A DNA stretch of 52,405 nucleotides, taken from assembly GCA_027038295.1 (NCBI GenBank), contig JALVXD010000082.1, positions 1 to 52,405 on the forward strand. The letters are read 5' to 3'. Within the stretch, counting starts at the first letter, position 1. Each line of letters opens with the position of its first letter. This document shows positions 33,211 through 42,590 of this stretch, one piece after another. The stretch is from Campylobacteraceae bacterium (GTDB lineage Bacteria; Campylobacterota; Campylobacteria; Campylobacterales; Sulfurovaceae). A program made the position numbers and the translations under genes. The notes under the pieces were generated by a model. The model ran no database searches, was not told where the DNA came from, and saw only the letters and a program-made list of their open reading frames with translations.

Positions 33211-34764
33211 ATGGTAGATTTAAAAATTATGTCAACAGAAAATATTGATCCTAGAATTAAAAAATATAAAAATATTATTACCATTAATCCATACACGGAT
33301 ACCTACTATCAGTTTAAAAACCAAGAGTTAAAAAAGTCAGAAACTTTAACTTATAATGATAAGAATTATAATATTTCTTATGTTACTAATAAAGATATGA
33401 TTATAGCTTCATTAGATGTAGGAGAAGGGATTGATGAAGATGAGTTAGAAGAGACTTTAGATTTACAAGCCTATGAAGAGTTAGGCTTAGATGAAGAGTT
33501 AGAGTATACTATAAAGTATGAAAAACAGGAGAGTGATGAACTCTCAACTGTTTATAATCTTTTTATTACAGAAACAGAAGTTTTAGAAGAAAAATTCTCT
33601 TCTATCGTTGAAGAGACAAAATATATAGATCTGCTCATACCTGCCCCACTACTTTATAAAACACTTTATACCAATAATGTTTTGGAGAATAATAATACGC
33701 ATTGTTACATCTATTTTACGATGCAAGATGCTTTTGTTACTATTTATAAAGATGGTAATTTTATTTACTCTAAATCTATAGAGTTTTCCCTTACTCAAAT
33801 ATATGAAAAATATTGTGCTTTAATTGGCGAAAAAATTCCTGAAAAAGAGTTCTTTGAAACCTTTGAATCTGAAGGCTTAAAAAGTACCAGTGGACTTTAT
33901 CAACAAAACTTAATGAAGCTTTTTGGGGAAGTCTTTTTACAGATTAATGATATTTTGATTTATGCTAAACGTGCTTATGGCATAGAGAGTATACAGAAGC
34001 TTTTTTTAGGGTCGGTAAAAGGTCCGATTATTGGTCTTGGTGATTATGGTTATAACTATTTAGGTATACCTACTTTCAATTTAGATTTTAATTTTGATAT
34101 CAAAAATGATGAGTGGTATGTTGACCAATTTCAATACTTTATGGTTAAATCTGCTTTAGACTATATTCAATCTCCATCAAAAATTTTAAATCTTACATTT
34201 AATCCTCGACCACCAACTTTTGCTAAACGTGCCAGTGGTCAGTTTATTATTGCTACTGTATTGGCTTCCGTATTGGCATTGGGTATACCTTTGGTTTATT
34301 TAATTCCATCCTACATGAATGATGCTTATAATTTAAAACTTAAATCTGATGATGCTAAACTCTCTAAAGAGTCTAATAAATATAAAAAGATATTAAAAGA
34401 GAAGCAGTTAGATATTAAAGCAGATAAAGCAGAATTGAAAAAACTAAATAATATTTTTGAGGGTAAAGCAAAAACATTAACATCAATTCATAATAAAAAA
34501 GTAAATTATAAATTTAAATCAGGGTTCTACTATATTATTGGAAGAGATTTAAAGCAGTTTGGTGTGCATGTCGAGCAAATATTAACAAATGAAAATAGTT
34601 TGACACTTTATCTTTTAAGTAATGATGAGAAAAAAATAACAAAATATATTAAATATATTTCAAAAAAATATTTTGAGAACATTAAGAATATAGATATAAA
34701 ACGTATTGAAATAGATGATAAAGATTTCTCTTATCGTGGAATATTAAAGGTTGAATACAAATGA
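33211..34764 (+). CDS. mshI: MshI-like pilus assembly protein (PilM-PilN-like fusion)
   Basis: The 517-residue protein opens the pilus operon. Residues 1-330 look like the actin-like PilM/MshI domain (SIVEETKYIDLLIPAPLLYKTLY, CYIYFTMQDAFVTIYKDG) without clear ATPase motifs. A single membrane helix follows at about 341-363 (FIIATVLASVLALGIPLVYLI), then a coiled coil (about 370-425) and a PilN-like ferredoxin fold (GVHVEQILTNENSLTLYLLS). PilM and PilN, usually two proteins of the inner-membrane platform, thus appear joined. The start could be ATG 33211, directly behind AAAAAGGA, or ATG 33229, which is farther from it; I report the longer form. Function is assigned by order and fold. Confidence 0.75.
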   Translation: MVDLKIMSTENIDPRIKKYKNIITINPYTDTYYQFKNQELKKSETLTYNDKNYNISYVTNKDMIIASLDVGEGIDEDELEETLDLQAYEELGLDEELEYTIKYEKQESDELSTVYNLFITETEVLEEKFSSIVEETKYIDLLIPAPLLYKTLYTNNVLENNNTHCYIYFTMQDAFVTIYKDGNFIYSKSIEFSLTQIYEKYCALIGEKIPEKEFFETFESEGLKSTSGLYQQNLMKLFGEVFLQINDILIYAKRAYGIESIQKLFLGSVKGPIIGLGDYGYNYLGIPTFNLDFNFDIKNDEWYVDQFQYFMVKSALDYIQSPSKILNLTFNPRPPTFAKRASGQFIIATVLASVLALGIPLVYLIPSYMNDAYNLKLKSDDAKLSKESNKYKKILKEKQLDIKADKAELKKLNNIFEGKAKTLTSIHNKKVNYKFKSGFYYIIGRDLKQFGVHVEQILTNENSLTLYLLSNDEKKITKYIKYISKKYFENIKNIDIKRIEIDDKDFSYRGILKVEYK

Positions 34765-35414
34765 AAGCATTGATGAATTTATTAAACAGTTTAGATGAAT
34801 TTTTTGAGCCTAAAAGTGATAATGAAAAATGGATGGCAATTGGTATGGTGTTTGTAGTTATAGGGTATTTATCTTATAGTCTATTTTTACCATATGCTGA
34901 AGATAGATACAATGCATCTGATCGTGAAAAAAAGAAACTTCAAAAAAGTATCATTACACATAAAGAGTATCTGAACAGTATTACAATTAATGGGGATAGA
35001 GGATTTTATGTTAAAAAGTATGATAATGATATAAAAGTATTGAAAAAGAAAATAGTAGATTCAAATGATGATATATCTTTTATATCTTCTAGTTTAGAAG
35101 AGCTATCGGGACTAATGTTTAACAAAGAGAATTGGTCAAAATTTTTAAATAGCATTGCACAACAAGCAAAAAAACAGAGTGTTAATATTAACTATATAGA
35201 AAATAATTATGTTGATAATAATGGTAGTTTTGGACATGTTTTACAGATTGCAGTTGGGTGTGATGGTTCTTATAAAAATATTACTAAGTTTATGAATCAA
35301 TTAGAAAAAAATGTTTTAGTTACAGATATCTATGGAACACATATTTATTTGGATAAAAACAATACTACAACAGCAGCAGATATTAATATTTCAGTATGGG
35401 GGATTAATCACTAA
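34761..35414 (+). CDS. mshJ: MshJ/PilO-like inner-membrane pilus assembly protein
   Basis: The 217-residue protein has a short cytoplasmic start, one membrane helix at about 27-48 (WMAIGMVFVVIGYLSYSLFLPYA), a periplasmic coiled coil (about 50-110) and a ferredoxin-like domain. The last part is typical of PilO/MshJ (FLNSIAQQAKKQSVNINYIE, VGCDGSYKNITKFMNQLEKN). It would pair with the PilN-like part of the preceding protein in the alignment subcomplex. It overlaps the mshI-like gene by 4 bases (ATGA) and ends in TAATG shared with the next start, so translation is coupled. Sequence similarity in this family is low; size, topology and place support the call. Confidence 0.75.
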   Translation: MKALMNLLNSLDEFFEPKSDNEKWMAIGMVFVVIGYLSYSLFLPYAEDRYNASDREKKKLQKSIITHKEYLNSITINGDRGFYVKKYDNDIKVLKKKIVDSNDDISFISSSLEELSGLMFNKENWSKFLNSIAQQAKKQSVNINYIENNYVDNNGSFGHVLQIAVGCDGSYKNITKFMNQLEKNVLVTDIYGTHIYLDKNNTTTAADINISVWGINH

Positions 35415-35839
35415 TGAAAAAAGTATATATAATGGCTATGTTCGCCTCATCATTATTATCTGCTGGTTCTTTAAGCTCTGAAGAGATTACAAATATGATT
35501 TCTAAAATAAAAGAGGAGCGAGCTGGTATTGCTATAAGTAAGCTTGAAAATACAGAAAATCCTTTTATTATTGTAAAAAAAGAGAAAGCTGTTAAAGTTG
35601 CAGAAAAAAAGGTTATTGAAGCTGTTCGAAAAGAGATTGATTATCAGCTACATGCAATTTTAAATCATGCTGCATTTATTAATGGTAAATGGTATAAAAA
35701 AGGCAGTAAGCTCGGAAATTATCGTATTACTTATATTGGTAAAAAAAGTGTTGATTTAACCAGTAAAGAAGGTGCTAAAACACTTTCAATTAAAAAAAGA
35801 AAAAAGCAATTTATTAAGTTAAATAAAGGAAATAAATAA
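35414..35839 (+). CDS. mshK: MshK-like periplasmic protein (PilP/GspC homology region)
   Basis: The 141-residue protein has a signal peptide (VYIMAMFASSLLSAG) and a Lys-rich linker. A small beta domain follows, LHAILNHAAFINGKWYKKGSKLGNYRITYIGKKSVDLTSKEGAKTLSIKK. This pattern, a residue-by-residue match to the AVING.....G....G..V..I....V.L style of GspC/PilP/MshK, links the inner-membrane platform to the secretin. It sits directly before the secretin gene, as mshK does. Junctions on both sides are TAATG. No lipobox Cys is present. Confidence 0.72.
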   Translation: MKKVYIMAMFASSLLSAGSLSSEEITNMISKIKEERAGIAISKLENTENPFIIVKKEKAVKVAEKKVIEAVRKEIDYQLHAILNHAAFINGKWYKKGSKLGNYRITYIGKKSVDLTSKEGAKTLSIKKRKKQFIKLNKGNK

Positions 35840-37359
35840 TGAACTATATTAATAAAATTTTAGGAACAGGTGCATTATTTACATTATTGATAGCTCCTAT
35901 ATATGCCAATAAATGTGAAACTCAACTTTTTACAACTACTTTAAATAGTGCATTAACTATTGGAGATGTTGTTGAAAATTTGGCTGATGCTTGTGAATTA
36001 TCACTAATAGTCAAAGATAAAGAAGCAAAAAAGAAATTATCTGATAAATTATATTACGTTAGTTTAAATAATGCCTCACTTGATGAGTTTTTAGATACGG
36101 TTTTGGTGGAAAATGATATCACCTATGAATTAGAAGATAATAAACTTAGAATATCTTATTTGAATACTAAAACATATAATTTAGATTATATATCTGGTAG
36201 TAGAGTAGGAAAGAGTAATGCACATGTAACTATTGCTAATTCAGGTAGTGCAGGTGGAAAATCTCAATCTAAAGATAGTGCTTCTGGTAATGGTTCAAAA
36301 ACGGGTGTTTCTATTGAGAGTAATGATGAATTTAAGTTCTGGACTACAATTGAAAAAGAGATACAATCCTTAATTAATAGACCAGAAGACCCCTATACTG
36401 CACCTACACCGATTATAAATCCTGAAGCAGGGATGATAACCGTAACAGGTACAGCTAAACAGCTAAAAAGAGTTTCAACTTATATTTCAAATGTCTCTAA
36501 ACAGTTAAAAAATCAAGTACTTATAGATGTTCAAATTTTAAGTGTAACTTTTGATGACAGTTATACTACTGGTGTTGATTGGTCTCAACTCTATAATTTT
36601 CAAAATATGGCAATTGCATCTGCTAGTATGATTCAAAATAATGTTTCATCATTAACATCTGTAACTGATGGTGAGTTATCAATTGGAGATATAACCTCTG
36701 CACCAAATACGGAACCTAAAAGTTCAGGTGCTATTATTACAAGAGGTTCTGTAAAAATTAGTGATGTTGTTAAATTTTTAAAGACACAAGGAGATGTAAA
36801 GTCTATTTCAAATCCTAAAATTTTAACACTTAATAATCAACCAGCCTTAATATCTGTGGGTAAAGAGCTTTTCTACAAAATACAATCTACTTCGATACTT
36901 CAAGGCTCTAGTGGAGCAGGTAGTCAGCAAAGTGGTGAGACTATAGACTCTGTATTTGCAGGAATATTACTGGATATAACCCCTGAAATATCAGAAGATG
37001 GTTCAATTACCTTAAAAATAAATCCATCTATCTCAGACACTATAGATACGGTAAGTCGTGATAATTCAGGAGCTAGGAATATTCCACCTGATTTATCAAG
37101 AAAACAGATATCTTCAGTTGTAACACTTCAAGATGGTCAACATGTAATTTTAGGAGGGTTAATATCTTCTAAAACAGGAATGAAGGTTTCTAAGGTACCT
37201 CTTCTTGGAGATTTACCACTCTTGGAGTATCTGTTTAAGCATGAGGTTAAGGTAAATAATGTAGATGAATTGGTTCTTATTATTACACCACATATTATTA
37301 AACTGGATACTGAACTTTCATTAGAAAATTTGGGTTATAAGAAATTAAGTTATGACTAG
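35839..37359 (+). CDS. mshL: MshL-type secretin, outer-membrane pore
   Basis: This 506-residue secretin forms the outer-membrane channel of the assembly system. It has a signal peptide (residues 1-24, ending IYANK), a Secretin/STN N-terminal domain (VGENLADACELSLIV-like region at about 38-95) and an N-domain. A Gly/Ser linker around 128-150 (SGSAGGKSQSKDSASGNG) precedes the secretin core. Core signatures are ISNPKILTLNNQPALISVG and VTLQDGQHVILGGLIS, with LVLIITPHII near the end. A pilotin is not seen. The gene is coupled to the flanking genes (1-base overlap before, 8-base overlap after). Confidence 0.92.
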   Translation: MNYINKILGTGALFTLLIAPIYANKCETQLFTTTLNSALTIGDVVENLADACELSLIVKDKEAKKKLSDKLYYVSLNNASLDEFLDTVLVENDITYELEDNKLRISYLNTKTYNLDYISGSRVGKSNAHVTIANSGSAGGKSQSKDSASGNGSKTGVSIESNDEFKFWTTIEKEIQSLINRPEDPYTAPTPIINPEAGMITVTGTAKQLKRVSTYISNVSKQLKNQVLIDVQILSVTFDDSYTTGVDWSQLYNFQNMAIASASMIQNNVSSLTSVTDGELSIGDITSAPNTEPKSSGAIITRGSVKISDVVKFLKTQGDVKSISNPKILTLNNQPALISVGKELFYKIQSTSILQGSSGAGSQQSGETIDSVFAGILLDITPEISEDGSITLKINPSISDTIDTVSRDNSGARNIPPDLSRKQISSVVTLQDGQHVILGGLISSKTGMKVSKVPLLGDLPLLEYLFKHEVKVNNVDELVLIITPHIIKLDTELSLENLGYKKLSYD

Positions 37360-38164
37360 TCGTTTTGAGAATGTAAAAAATATTTTTATTGATTCTGTTG
37401 AGAGAAACAATTATGTTGAGTTGGAATCAGCACAACATAATTATAAACTTTTAGAGAAGAGTTTAGATAAACCTCTTAAGATGATACTTCTTTTTGGAAA
37501 ACCAGGAACAGGTAAGAGTATGTTGCTAAACAAGCTCTACCACAATTTAAAAGAGAGTAGAGAGATTCACTATTTTGATGCTCCTATTTTAAGTGAAAAA
37601 GAGTTTTTACGACGGGTGTATGAAGCAATAACGGACAAAGCCGTTCCCAATGAACTTCGTGTAAATTTTGATGGCTTATTACGATTTTGTCAGAAGTTAA
37701 AAGGTGAAAGAGAGATAGTTTTTTTACTTGATGAGTGTCAACTTTATTCTGAGGCACTTATGGAAAAGATTCGACTTCTTTCTGATACCAGAGTGATTAA
37801 GTTTGTTATTACTCTACATAAAACAGAGAATGAAGATATTATTGCCAAACAGCATTTTAAAACACGTATTTGGGAAGTTATAGAGCTTTCTAATGCAAGT
37901 GAAGATGATTTATATATTTATATACAAAAGAAGTTAATTCAAAAAGGTTTTGTTGAAATTTCAAATATGATAAAAAAGAAACATATTAAGTTTATCTACA
38001 CCTATAGTTATGGAAATTTTAGAGAGAGTAATAAATTTTTATATACGCTTTTTGATATTTATGAATATTTTGATGAAAATAGACCTCATAAAGTATCAAC
38101 TGAAAAGATTTCTAAAAAATTTCTTGAGATGGCAGCATTAAAATTAGGATACATAGATGGATAG
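37352..38164 (+). CDS. mshM: MshM-like AAA ATPase (ExeA/GspA family)
   Basis: The 270-residue AAA protein has Walker A GKPGTGKS at 49-56 and Walker B IVFLLDECQLYS, then LSDTRVIKFVITLHKTE with sensor-like residues. ExeA/GspA/MshM proteins use ATP to help place the secretin through the peptidoglycan. Unlike ExeA there is no long C-terminal periplasmic peptidoglycan-binding domain and no membrane helix is seen, so it is the short MshM form. It overlaps mshL and mshN by 8 bases each. The family call is firm; the exact role is inferred from place. Confidence 0.85.
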   Translation: MTSRFENVKNIFIDSVERNNYVELESAQHNYKLLEKSLDKPLKMILLFGKPGTGKSMLLNKLYHNLKESREIHYFDAPILSEKEFLRRVYEAITDKAVPNELRVNFDGLLRFCQKLKGEREIVFLLDECQLYSEALMEKIRLLSDTRVIKFVITLHKTENEDIIAKQHFKTRIWEVIELSNASEDDLYIYIQKKLIQKGFVEISNMIKKKHIKFIYTYSYGNFRESNKFLYTLFDIYEYFDENRPHKVSTEKISKKFLEMAALKLGYIDG

Positions 38165-39029
38165 TATGAAAGAGTTAGAAAAACGTTGGTATTTTTACAG
38201 AGCTAAAGAGAGTTTACGTTCTATAAATATTTTTGCTTTTATGGGAATGATGACTCTTGTGAGTTATTATACTTATACACAAGTAGATGTGATTAAAAAT
38301 TTATTTAATGAGAATATATTGGTTGCAGAGGCAAAAGTTGAACCTAAAAAAGTAACAGTTGAGCCAATTATCATAGCTAAAACTGTAGAAAAACCATTAG
38401 AAGAGCGTCTTAAAAGTACTAAAGTAGCAGATGTTGTATTGGCAAGTAAAAATGAAGGTCTTGATGATTCTGCCTTGCATGTGGTCTCTTTAGAACCAGT
38501 TATTCCTATAATAGATATGGAGAAAGAGACCCGTAAAGTAACTTCTACGAAGAGAGTATACAAGGCTACTCGTCATAATACAACAAGTCAAAGAAAAATG
38601 GTTAAAGCAAAAGCTTCAACCTATTTAACTGCTAGTGAACTCTCAACCATAAAGCATGAAATTAAGCGTAGCAATAGGGTTGCCTCACGAAATACAGAAA
38701 ATATAAAAAAAATAAACTTAAATGGAAGTTCTATAAATTATATAGAGACCATGAAAAAGAAATTTACACGAAGTAAAAATCCTAGAGATGCACTTCTTTT
38801 AGCAAAAGCTTTTTATGAAAAAAAAGAGTATTCCCAATCAGAAAAATGGGCATTAACAGCTAATAAAATAGACAGTTCCAATGATGAAAGTTGGCATATG
38901 TTTGCAAAGTCTAAGTTAAAACTGGGTCAAAAAAATGAGGCATTGAAAATTTTATCGAGTTATTATAAAAAGAGTCATTCACCTAAAACAAAGGCACTGA
39001 TAATAAAAATAAAAACTGAAAGATTATAA
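38157..39029 (+). CDS. mshN: MshN-like TPR protein of the pilus operon
   Basis: The 290-residue protein has one membrane helix at about 23-40 (INIFAFMGMMTLVSYYTYT) and a long Lys/Val/Pro-rich periplasmic linker (about 55-190). Two or three TPR-like helices end it (ALLLAKAFYEKKEYSQSEKWALTANKIDSSNDESWHMFAKSKLKLGQKNEALKIL). This is the layout of MshN, which lies between mshM and mshE in Vibrio. It overlaps the preceding gene by 8 bases and the following by TAATG. A second ATG three codons on could also serve. TPR and topology are seen; the name rests on synteny. Confidence 0.72.
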   Translation: MDSMKELEKRWYFYRAKESLRSINIFAFMGMMTLVSYYTYTQVDVIKNLFNENILVAEAKVEPKKVTVEPIIIAKTVEKPLEERLKSTKVADVVLASKNEGLDDSALHVVSLEPVIPIIDMEKETRKVTSTKRVYKATRHNTTSQRKMVKAKASTYLTASELSTIKHEIKRSNRVASRNTENIKKINLNGSSINYIETMKKKFTRSKNPRDALLLAKAFYEKKEYSQSEKWALTANKIDSSNDESWHMFAKSKLKLGQKNEALKILSSYYKKSHSPKTKALIIKIKTERL

Positions 39030-39580
39030 TGATGAAAATAATATTATTTATATTGGTGACAACATCTCTTTTGTTCTCATCAAACTTATCAAAACTTTAT
39101 AAGATGTACGAAAAGCAAGAGTACACAAAAGCTTGTGATTATGCTTTGAAGTATTATAATAAAAATAAAAAAGATGAAAAGTATGTAACGCTTTATGGAT
39201 TATCATGTTTAGAGACAGACAATATACAGCGTATAGCAACACCTATAATTCAATTGGAAAAGACGAAGAGTGCTAGAGCAAATGCAAGTTATTTTTCAAC
39301 CATACTTTTGCAAAAACAGCTACTTAGACAAGCCCTTTTTGATGGCAAACAAATAGATGATTTACATTTGCCTACGACCAATTTTATCTTATCTAAAATT
39401 TTTAACCTTTTTGTAAATAAAGAGTATGTATTAAAAGATGGTATTTATAAATTTGAAGATAAAGAGAACAAAGAAAAAACTTATAAATTATATATAGATG
39501 ATAGTAGTAAAAATAAAAAATACATGATGATAGATGTCTATAAAGATGAAAAATTTATAAAACGATATCGTTATAATTAA
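39029..39580 (+). CDS. Exported TPR-like protein, extra gene between mshN and mshE
   Basis: I do not recognise this 183-residue protein. It has a signal peptide (KIILFILVTTSLLFSSN) without a lipobox Cys. One or two TPR-like helices follow (LSKLYKMYEKQEYTKACDYALKYYNKNKKDEKYVTLYGLSCLETDN), and a C-terminal part with strands (KEKTYKLYIDDSSKNKKYMMIDVYKDEKFIKRYRYN). It should act in the periplasm, perhaps with MshN and the secretin. Classical Vibrio msh loci have no gene at this place. Junctions show a TAATG overlap before and an 11-base gap with AAGGAGAG after. Confidence 0.65.
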   Translation: MMKIILFILVTTSLLFSSNLSKLYKMYEKQEYTKACDYALKYYNKNKKDEKYVTLYGLSCLETDNIQRIATPIIQLEKTKSARANASYFSTILLQKQLLRQALFDGKQIDDLHLPTTNFILSKIFNLFVNKEYVLKDGIYKFEDKENKEKTYKLYIDDSSKNKKYMMIDVYKDEKFIKRYRYN

Positions 39581-39591
39581 AAGGAGAGATT

Positions 39592-41331
39592 ATGCATAAA
39601 GTAATTAATATATTAGTAAAAAATGAAGTTATAGATGAAAGAAAACTAGAAGCATTTATAGAGAAATACACCGAAGAAAAACTCTCCATACTGAATTTGA
39701 TTAAGGTTCGTATTATTAATGAAGATGAGATGGAAAAGACACTGCTTCAAGAGATAAGACTACAAAGTATTGAAATTAATGACCTTGAGGGAATAGTAGG
39801 AATAGATACAACAGCTCTGCTTAAACGAATGGCAAAAGAGCTGGATATAGAGTATATGGAAGTTAATGAATCTGATATTGATTTTAAACTTGTTAAGCGT
39901 TTACCTCTAAAGCAGTTGGTTAGATACAATGCTTTACCACTGTATATGGAAGACAATGAGGTAACTGTTGCTTTTTCAAACCCTGCTAATTATGAAGCAA
40001 AAGGTGCTGTAGAGCGTTTTTTTCGTGGGAAAATGATGAAGGTTGTACTTGTTCGTAAAGAGATTATTCAACAAGTTTTAGGGCAACTAAATACGGCTGA
40101 AAAAGTAGAAGAGTTTTCGGAAAGTATCAAAGAAGATTTAGAGCATGGTGGTGCAGAGGTAATGAAGACAGATGCGTCTCCAGCTGTATTACAACTTATC
40201 GAACTGATTTTAGCAACAGCTATTGAAAAGGGTACGAGTGATATTCATATAGAAGCCACTGAAAACTATTGTTTGGTTCGTTATCGTATTGATGGAATGT
40301 TGCAAGAGACTTTTAGAATGGAAAAAAATATCTTCTCCCCCTTGGCATCCCGTATGAAACTTTTGTCAAATCTTGATATTGCAGAGAAGAGAAAACCTCA
40401 AGATGGAAGATTTACTCAGATTGTAAAAGGTCATATTTTTGACTTTAGGGTTTCAACACTTCCTACAATGTTTGGTGAATCCATAGTAATGAGGATTCTC
40501 GATAAATCTAAAGCATTGGTTCAACTTGAAGATGCTGGTATGAACCCAATATCTTATAAAAAGTTTATTCAAGGTATTCACTCTCCTTATGGAATTGTTT
40601 TGGTAACAGGACCTACGGGTTCTGGTAAAACAACCACACTTTATGGAGCGTTAAATGAGATTATTAATGTTAAAGATAAAACCATTACCGTTGAAGACCC
40701 TGTGGAATATCAAATGGAAGGAATTCAACAAGTACAAATAAACGCAAATGCAGGTTTAGATTTTCCTGCTGCTTTACGTTCTATTTTGAGACAAGATCCC
40801 GATAAGATTATGATTGGTGAGATTCGAGACCAAGAGACGCTTAGAATTGCTATTCAAGCTGCATTGACTGGTCACTTGGTTCTCTCAACTTTGCATACCA
40901 ACTCTGCTATTGCGTCTATTGGTAGAATGTTGGACATGGGAATTGAAGATTATCTTATATCTGGTGCTTTGGTTGCTATTCAGGGTCAGCGTCTTATTAG
41001 AAAAATATGTCAAAGTTGTAAAGAAGAAGTCGTGCCAGACTCAACCGTTTTGGAAGATTTAGTTGCACATTTACCTAAAAATCCAAAGTTTTATAAAGGT
41101 AAAGGTTGTGCTGTTTGTGGTGGGTCTGGTTATGCAGGTAGAGAGATGATATCTGAAGTTCTAACTGTTTCAGAAAAGATATCGCGTATGATTGCCAATG
41201 GTGCGACCAATGAGCAGTTGACAGAACAGGCTATAAAAGAAGGATTCTTTTCCATGTTCCAAGATGGTATTCAAAAAGCATTGCAAGGAAAAACTACTGT
41301 TGAAGAGGTAGTGAGAGTTGCGAGGTCATAA
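39592..41331 (+). CDS. mshE: MshE-type pilus extension ATPase (GspE/PilB family)
   Basis: This 579-residue ATPase powers pilin extraction or secretion. It has an N-terminal pair of MshEN-like helical repeats (1-60), an N2 domain, an N-terminal PAS-like fold and the ATPase. Walker A GPTGSGKT is at 340-347, the Asp box TITVEDPVEYQ and Walker B KIMIGEIRDQET follow, and the His box is GHLVLSTLHTN. The zinc knuckle Cys473, Cys476, Cys506, Cys509 is intact. The N-terminal repeats lack the RLG and the following Gly that bind c-di-GMP in MshE, reading KVINILVKNE and KLSILNLIKV. So c-di-GMP control is doubtful. Confidence 0.92.
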   Translation: MHKVINILVKNEVIDERKLEAFIEKYTEEKLSILNLIKVRIINEDEMEKTLLQEIRLQSIEINDLEGIVGIDTTALLKRMAKELDIEYMEVNESDIDFKLVKRLPLKQLVRYNALPLYMEDNEVTVAFSNPANYEAKGAVERFFRGKMMKVVLVRKEIIQQVLGQLNTAEKVEEFSESIKEDLEHGGAEVMKTDASPAVLQLIELILATAIEKGTSDIHIEATENYCLVRYRIDGMLQETFRMEKNIFSPLASRMKLLSNLDIAEKRKPQDGRFTQIVKGHIFDFRVSTLPTMFGESIVMRILDKSKALVQLEDAGMNPISYKKFIQGIHSPYGIVLVTGPTGSGKTTTLYGALNEIINVKDKTITVEDPVEYQMEGIQQVQINANAGLDFPAALRSILRQDPDKIMIGEIRDQETLRIAIQAALTGHLVLSTLHTNSAIASIGRMLDMGIEDYLISGALVAIQGQRLIRKICQSCKEEVVPDSTVLEDLVAHLPKNPKFYKGKGCAVCGGSGYAGREMISEVLTVSEKISRMIANGATNEQLTEQAIKEGFFSMFQDGIQKALQGKTTVEEVVRVARS

Positions 41332-42575
41332 TGAAATATTTTAACGTTACAGTTAGTAATAAAGGTAAAAAACGTACAGAGCTTATTAAGGCAAAAAGTA
41401 AGATATTGGCGTTAAAGGTTGCAAAGCAAAACTTTCCAAAAGAACGTGTTTCAAAAGCTGTAGAAACTGCTAAACCAACAGACGAGAAGATGAAAGATTT
41501 GGTTGCTGGAGTTAAAAAATCTTTTGAAGGAAAGATAAGTATTGACAGTAAAATTTCAGCCATTCGGCAGATATCGGTTATGACCGATGCTGGTATATCT
41601 ATTCATGATGCGATAAATGAAGTTGCAATCAATACAGAAGATCCTAAACTAAAAAATATTTTTGAAAATATTGGTTCTGATATCAATGCTGGTAAATCTA
41701 TTGCAGACTCTATGGAGCCTTATGCCGAGGAGTTTGGTCATGTAACCATAGCAATGACAAACTTAGGTGAAAAAACAGGTAATATTGCTGGTTCCTATGC
41801 AAAACTGTCAACCATATTGGAAGATATTCGAGATAACTTAAAGAAGTTTAAAAAAGCAATTCGTACACCTATGATTACTTTGATTGCTATGGGAATAGCA
41901 TTTACCATTTTGATTATGGTGGTTGTCCCAAAGTTTAAGGAGATGTTTGAAAAGTTTGACTCTGCTCTCCCTGTACCTACCATAATTTTATTATGGTTAG
42001 AAAATGCACTGAGTCATTATGGACTTTATATTTTGATTGGTTTGGTTGTAGGGATATTTCTTTTAAAGCACTTTCATAAGACAGATGAGAAGTTTAGATA
42101 TAAAATTGATAAGATAATGGTTAACCCTAAGTTTTATTTAATCCACAAGATAGTATTCTTTTCTAGTATGCATAAATATATGTTGGTATTTGGAGAGTTG
42201 GTTAAGTCGGGTATTCCTGTTTCAGAAGCTTTAGATACAGCTGTTGATATGGTTGATAATGCTTATATAAAAGAGAAGCTATTGGGTGTAAATGCGAACA
42301 TTGCAAGAGGTATATCTCTTTCAGATGCTTTTGAACAGACAGGACTGTTTGAAAATATGTTACTTCAAATGATACGAGCAGGGGAAGCAGGTGGACAACT
42401 TGATGCAATGTTAGGAAAAGTTACGGATTACTATGATGCAAGATTTCAAGACCTTATTGATAACCTTGCTGCTTATATAGAACCAATAATGCTTTTCTTT
42501 ATTGCTGGTTTGGTTCTTTTAATGGCTCTTGGTATCTTTATGCCTATGTGGGATTTAGGAAAAGCAGTTAAATAG
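41331..42575 (+). CDS. mshG: MshG-type inner-membrane platform protein (GspF/PilC family)
   Basis: The 414-residue protein is the polytopic platform on which the ATPase acts. It has two GspF domains: IRQISVMTDAGISIHDAINEVAIN with GEKTGNIAGSYAKLSTIL, and FSSMHKYMLVFGELVKSGIPVSEALDTAVDMV with RAGEAGGQLDAMLGKVTDYYD. Three hydrophobic segments are visible (ITLIAMGIAFTILIMVVVPKF; YGLYILIGLVVGIFLLKH; IEPIMLFFIAGLVLLMALGIFMPMW). It starts in the TAATG end of mshE. No pilin or prepilin peptidase gene follows, only a small unknown gene. Confidence 0.92.
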   Translation: MKYFNVTVSNKGKKRTELIKAKSKILALKVAKQNFPKERVSKAVETAKPTDEKMKDLVAGVKKSFEGKISIDSKISAIRQISVMTDAGISIHDAINEVAINTEDPKLKNIFENIGSDINAGKSIADSMEPYAEEFGHVTIAMTNLGEKTGNIAGSYAKLSTILEDIRDNLKKFKKAIRTPMITLIAMGIAFTILIMVVVPKFKEMFEKFDSALPVPTIILLWLENALSHYGLYILIGLVVGIFLLKHFHKTDEKFRYKIDKIMVNPKFYLIHKIVFFSSMHKYMLVFGELVKSGIPVSEALDTAVDMVDNAYIKEKLLGVNANIARGISLSDAFEQTGLFENMLLQMIRAGEAGGQLDAMLGKVTDYYDARFQDLIDNLAAYIEPIMLFFIAGLVLLMALGIFMPMWDLGKAVK

Positions 42576-42590
42576 AAAGGAGAATATAAG

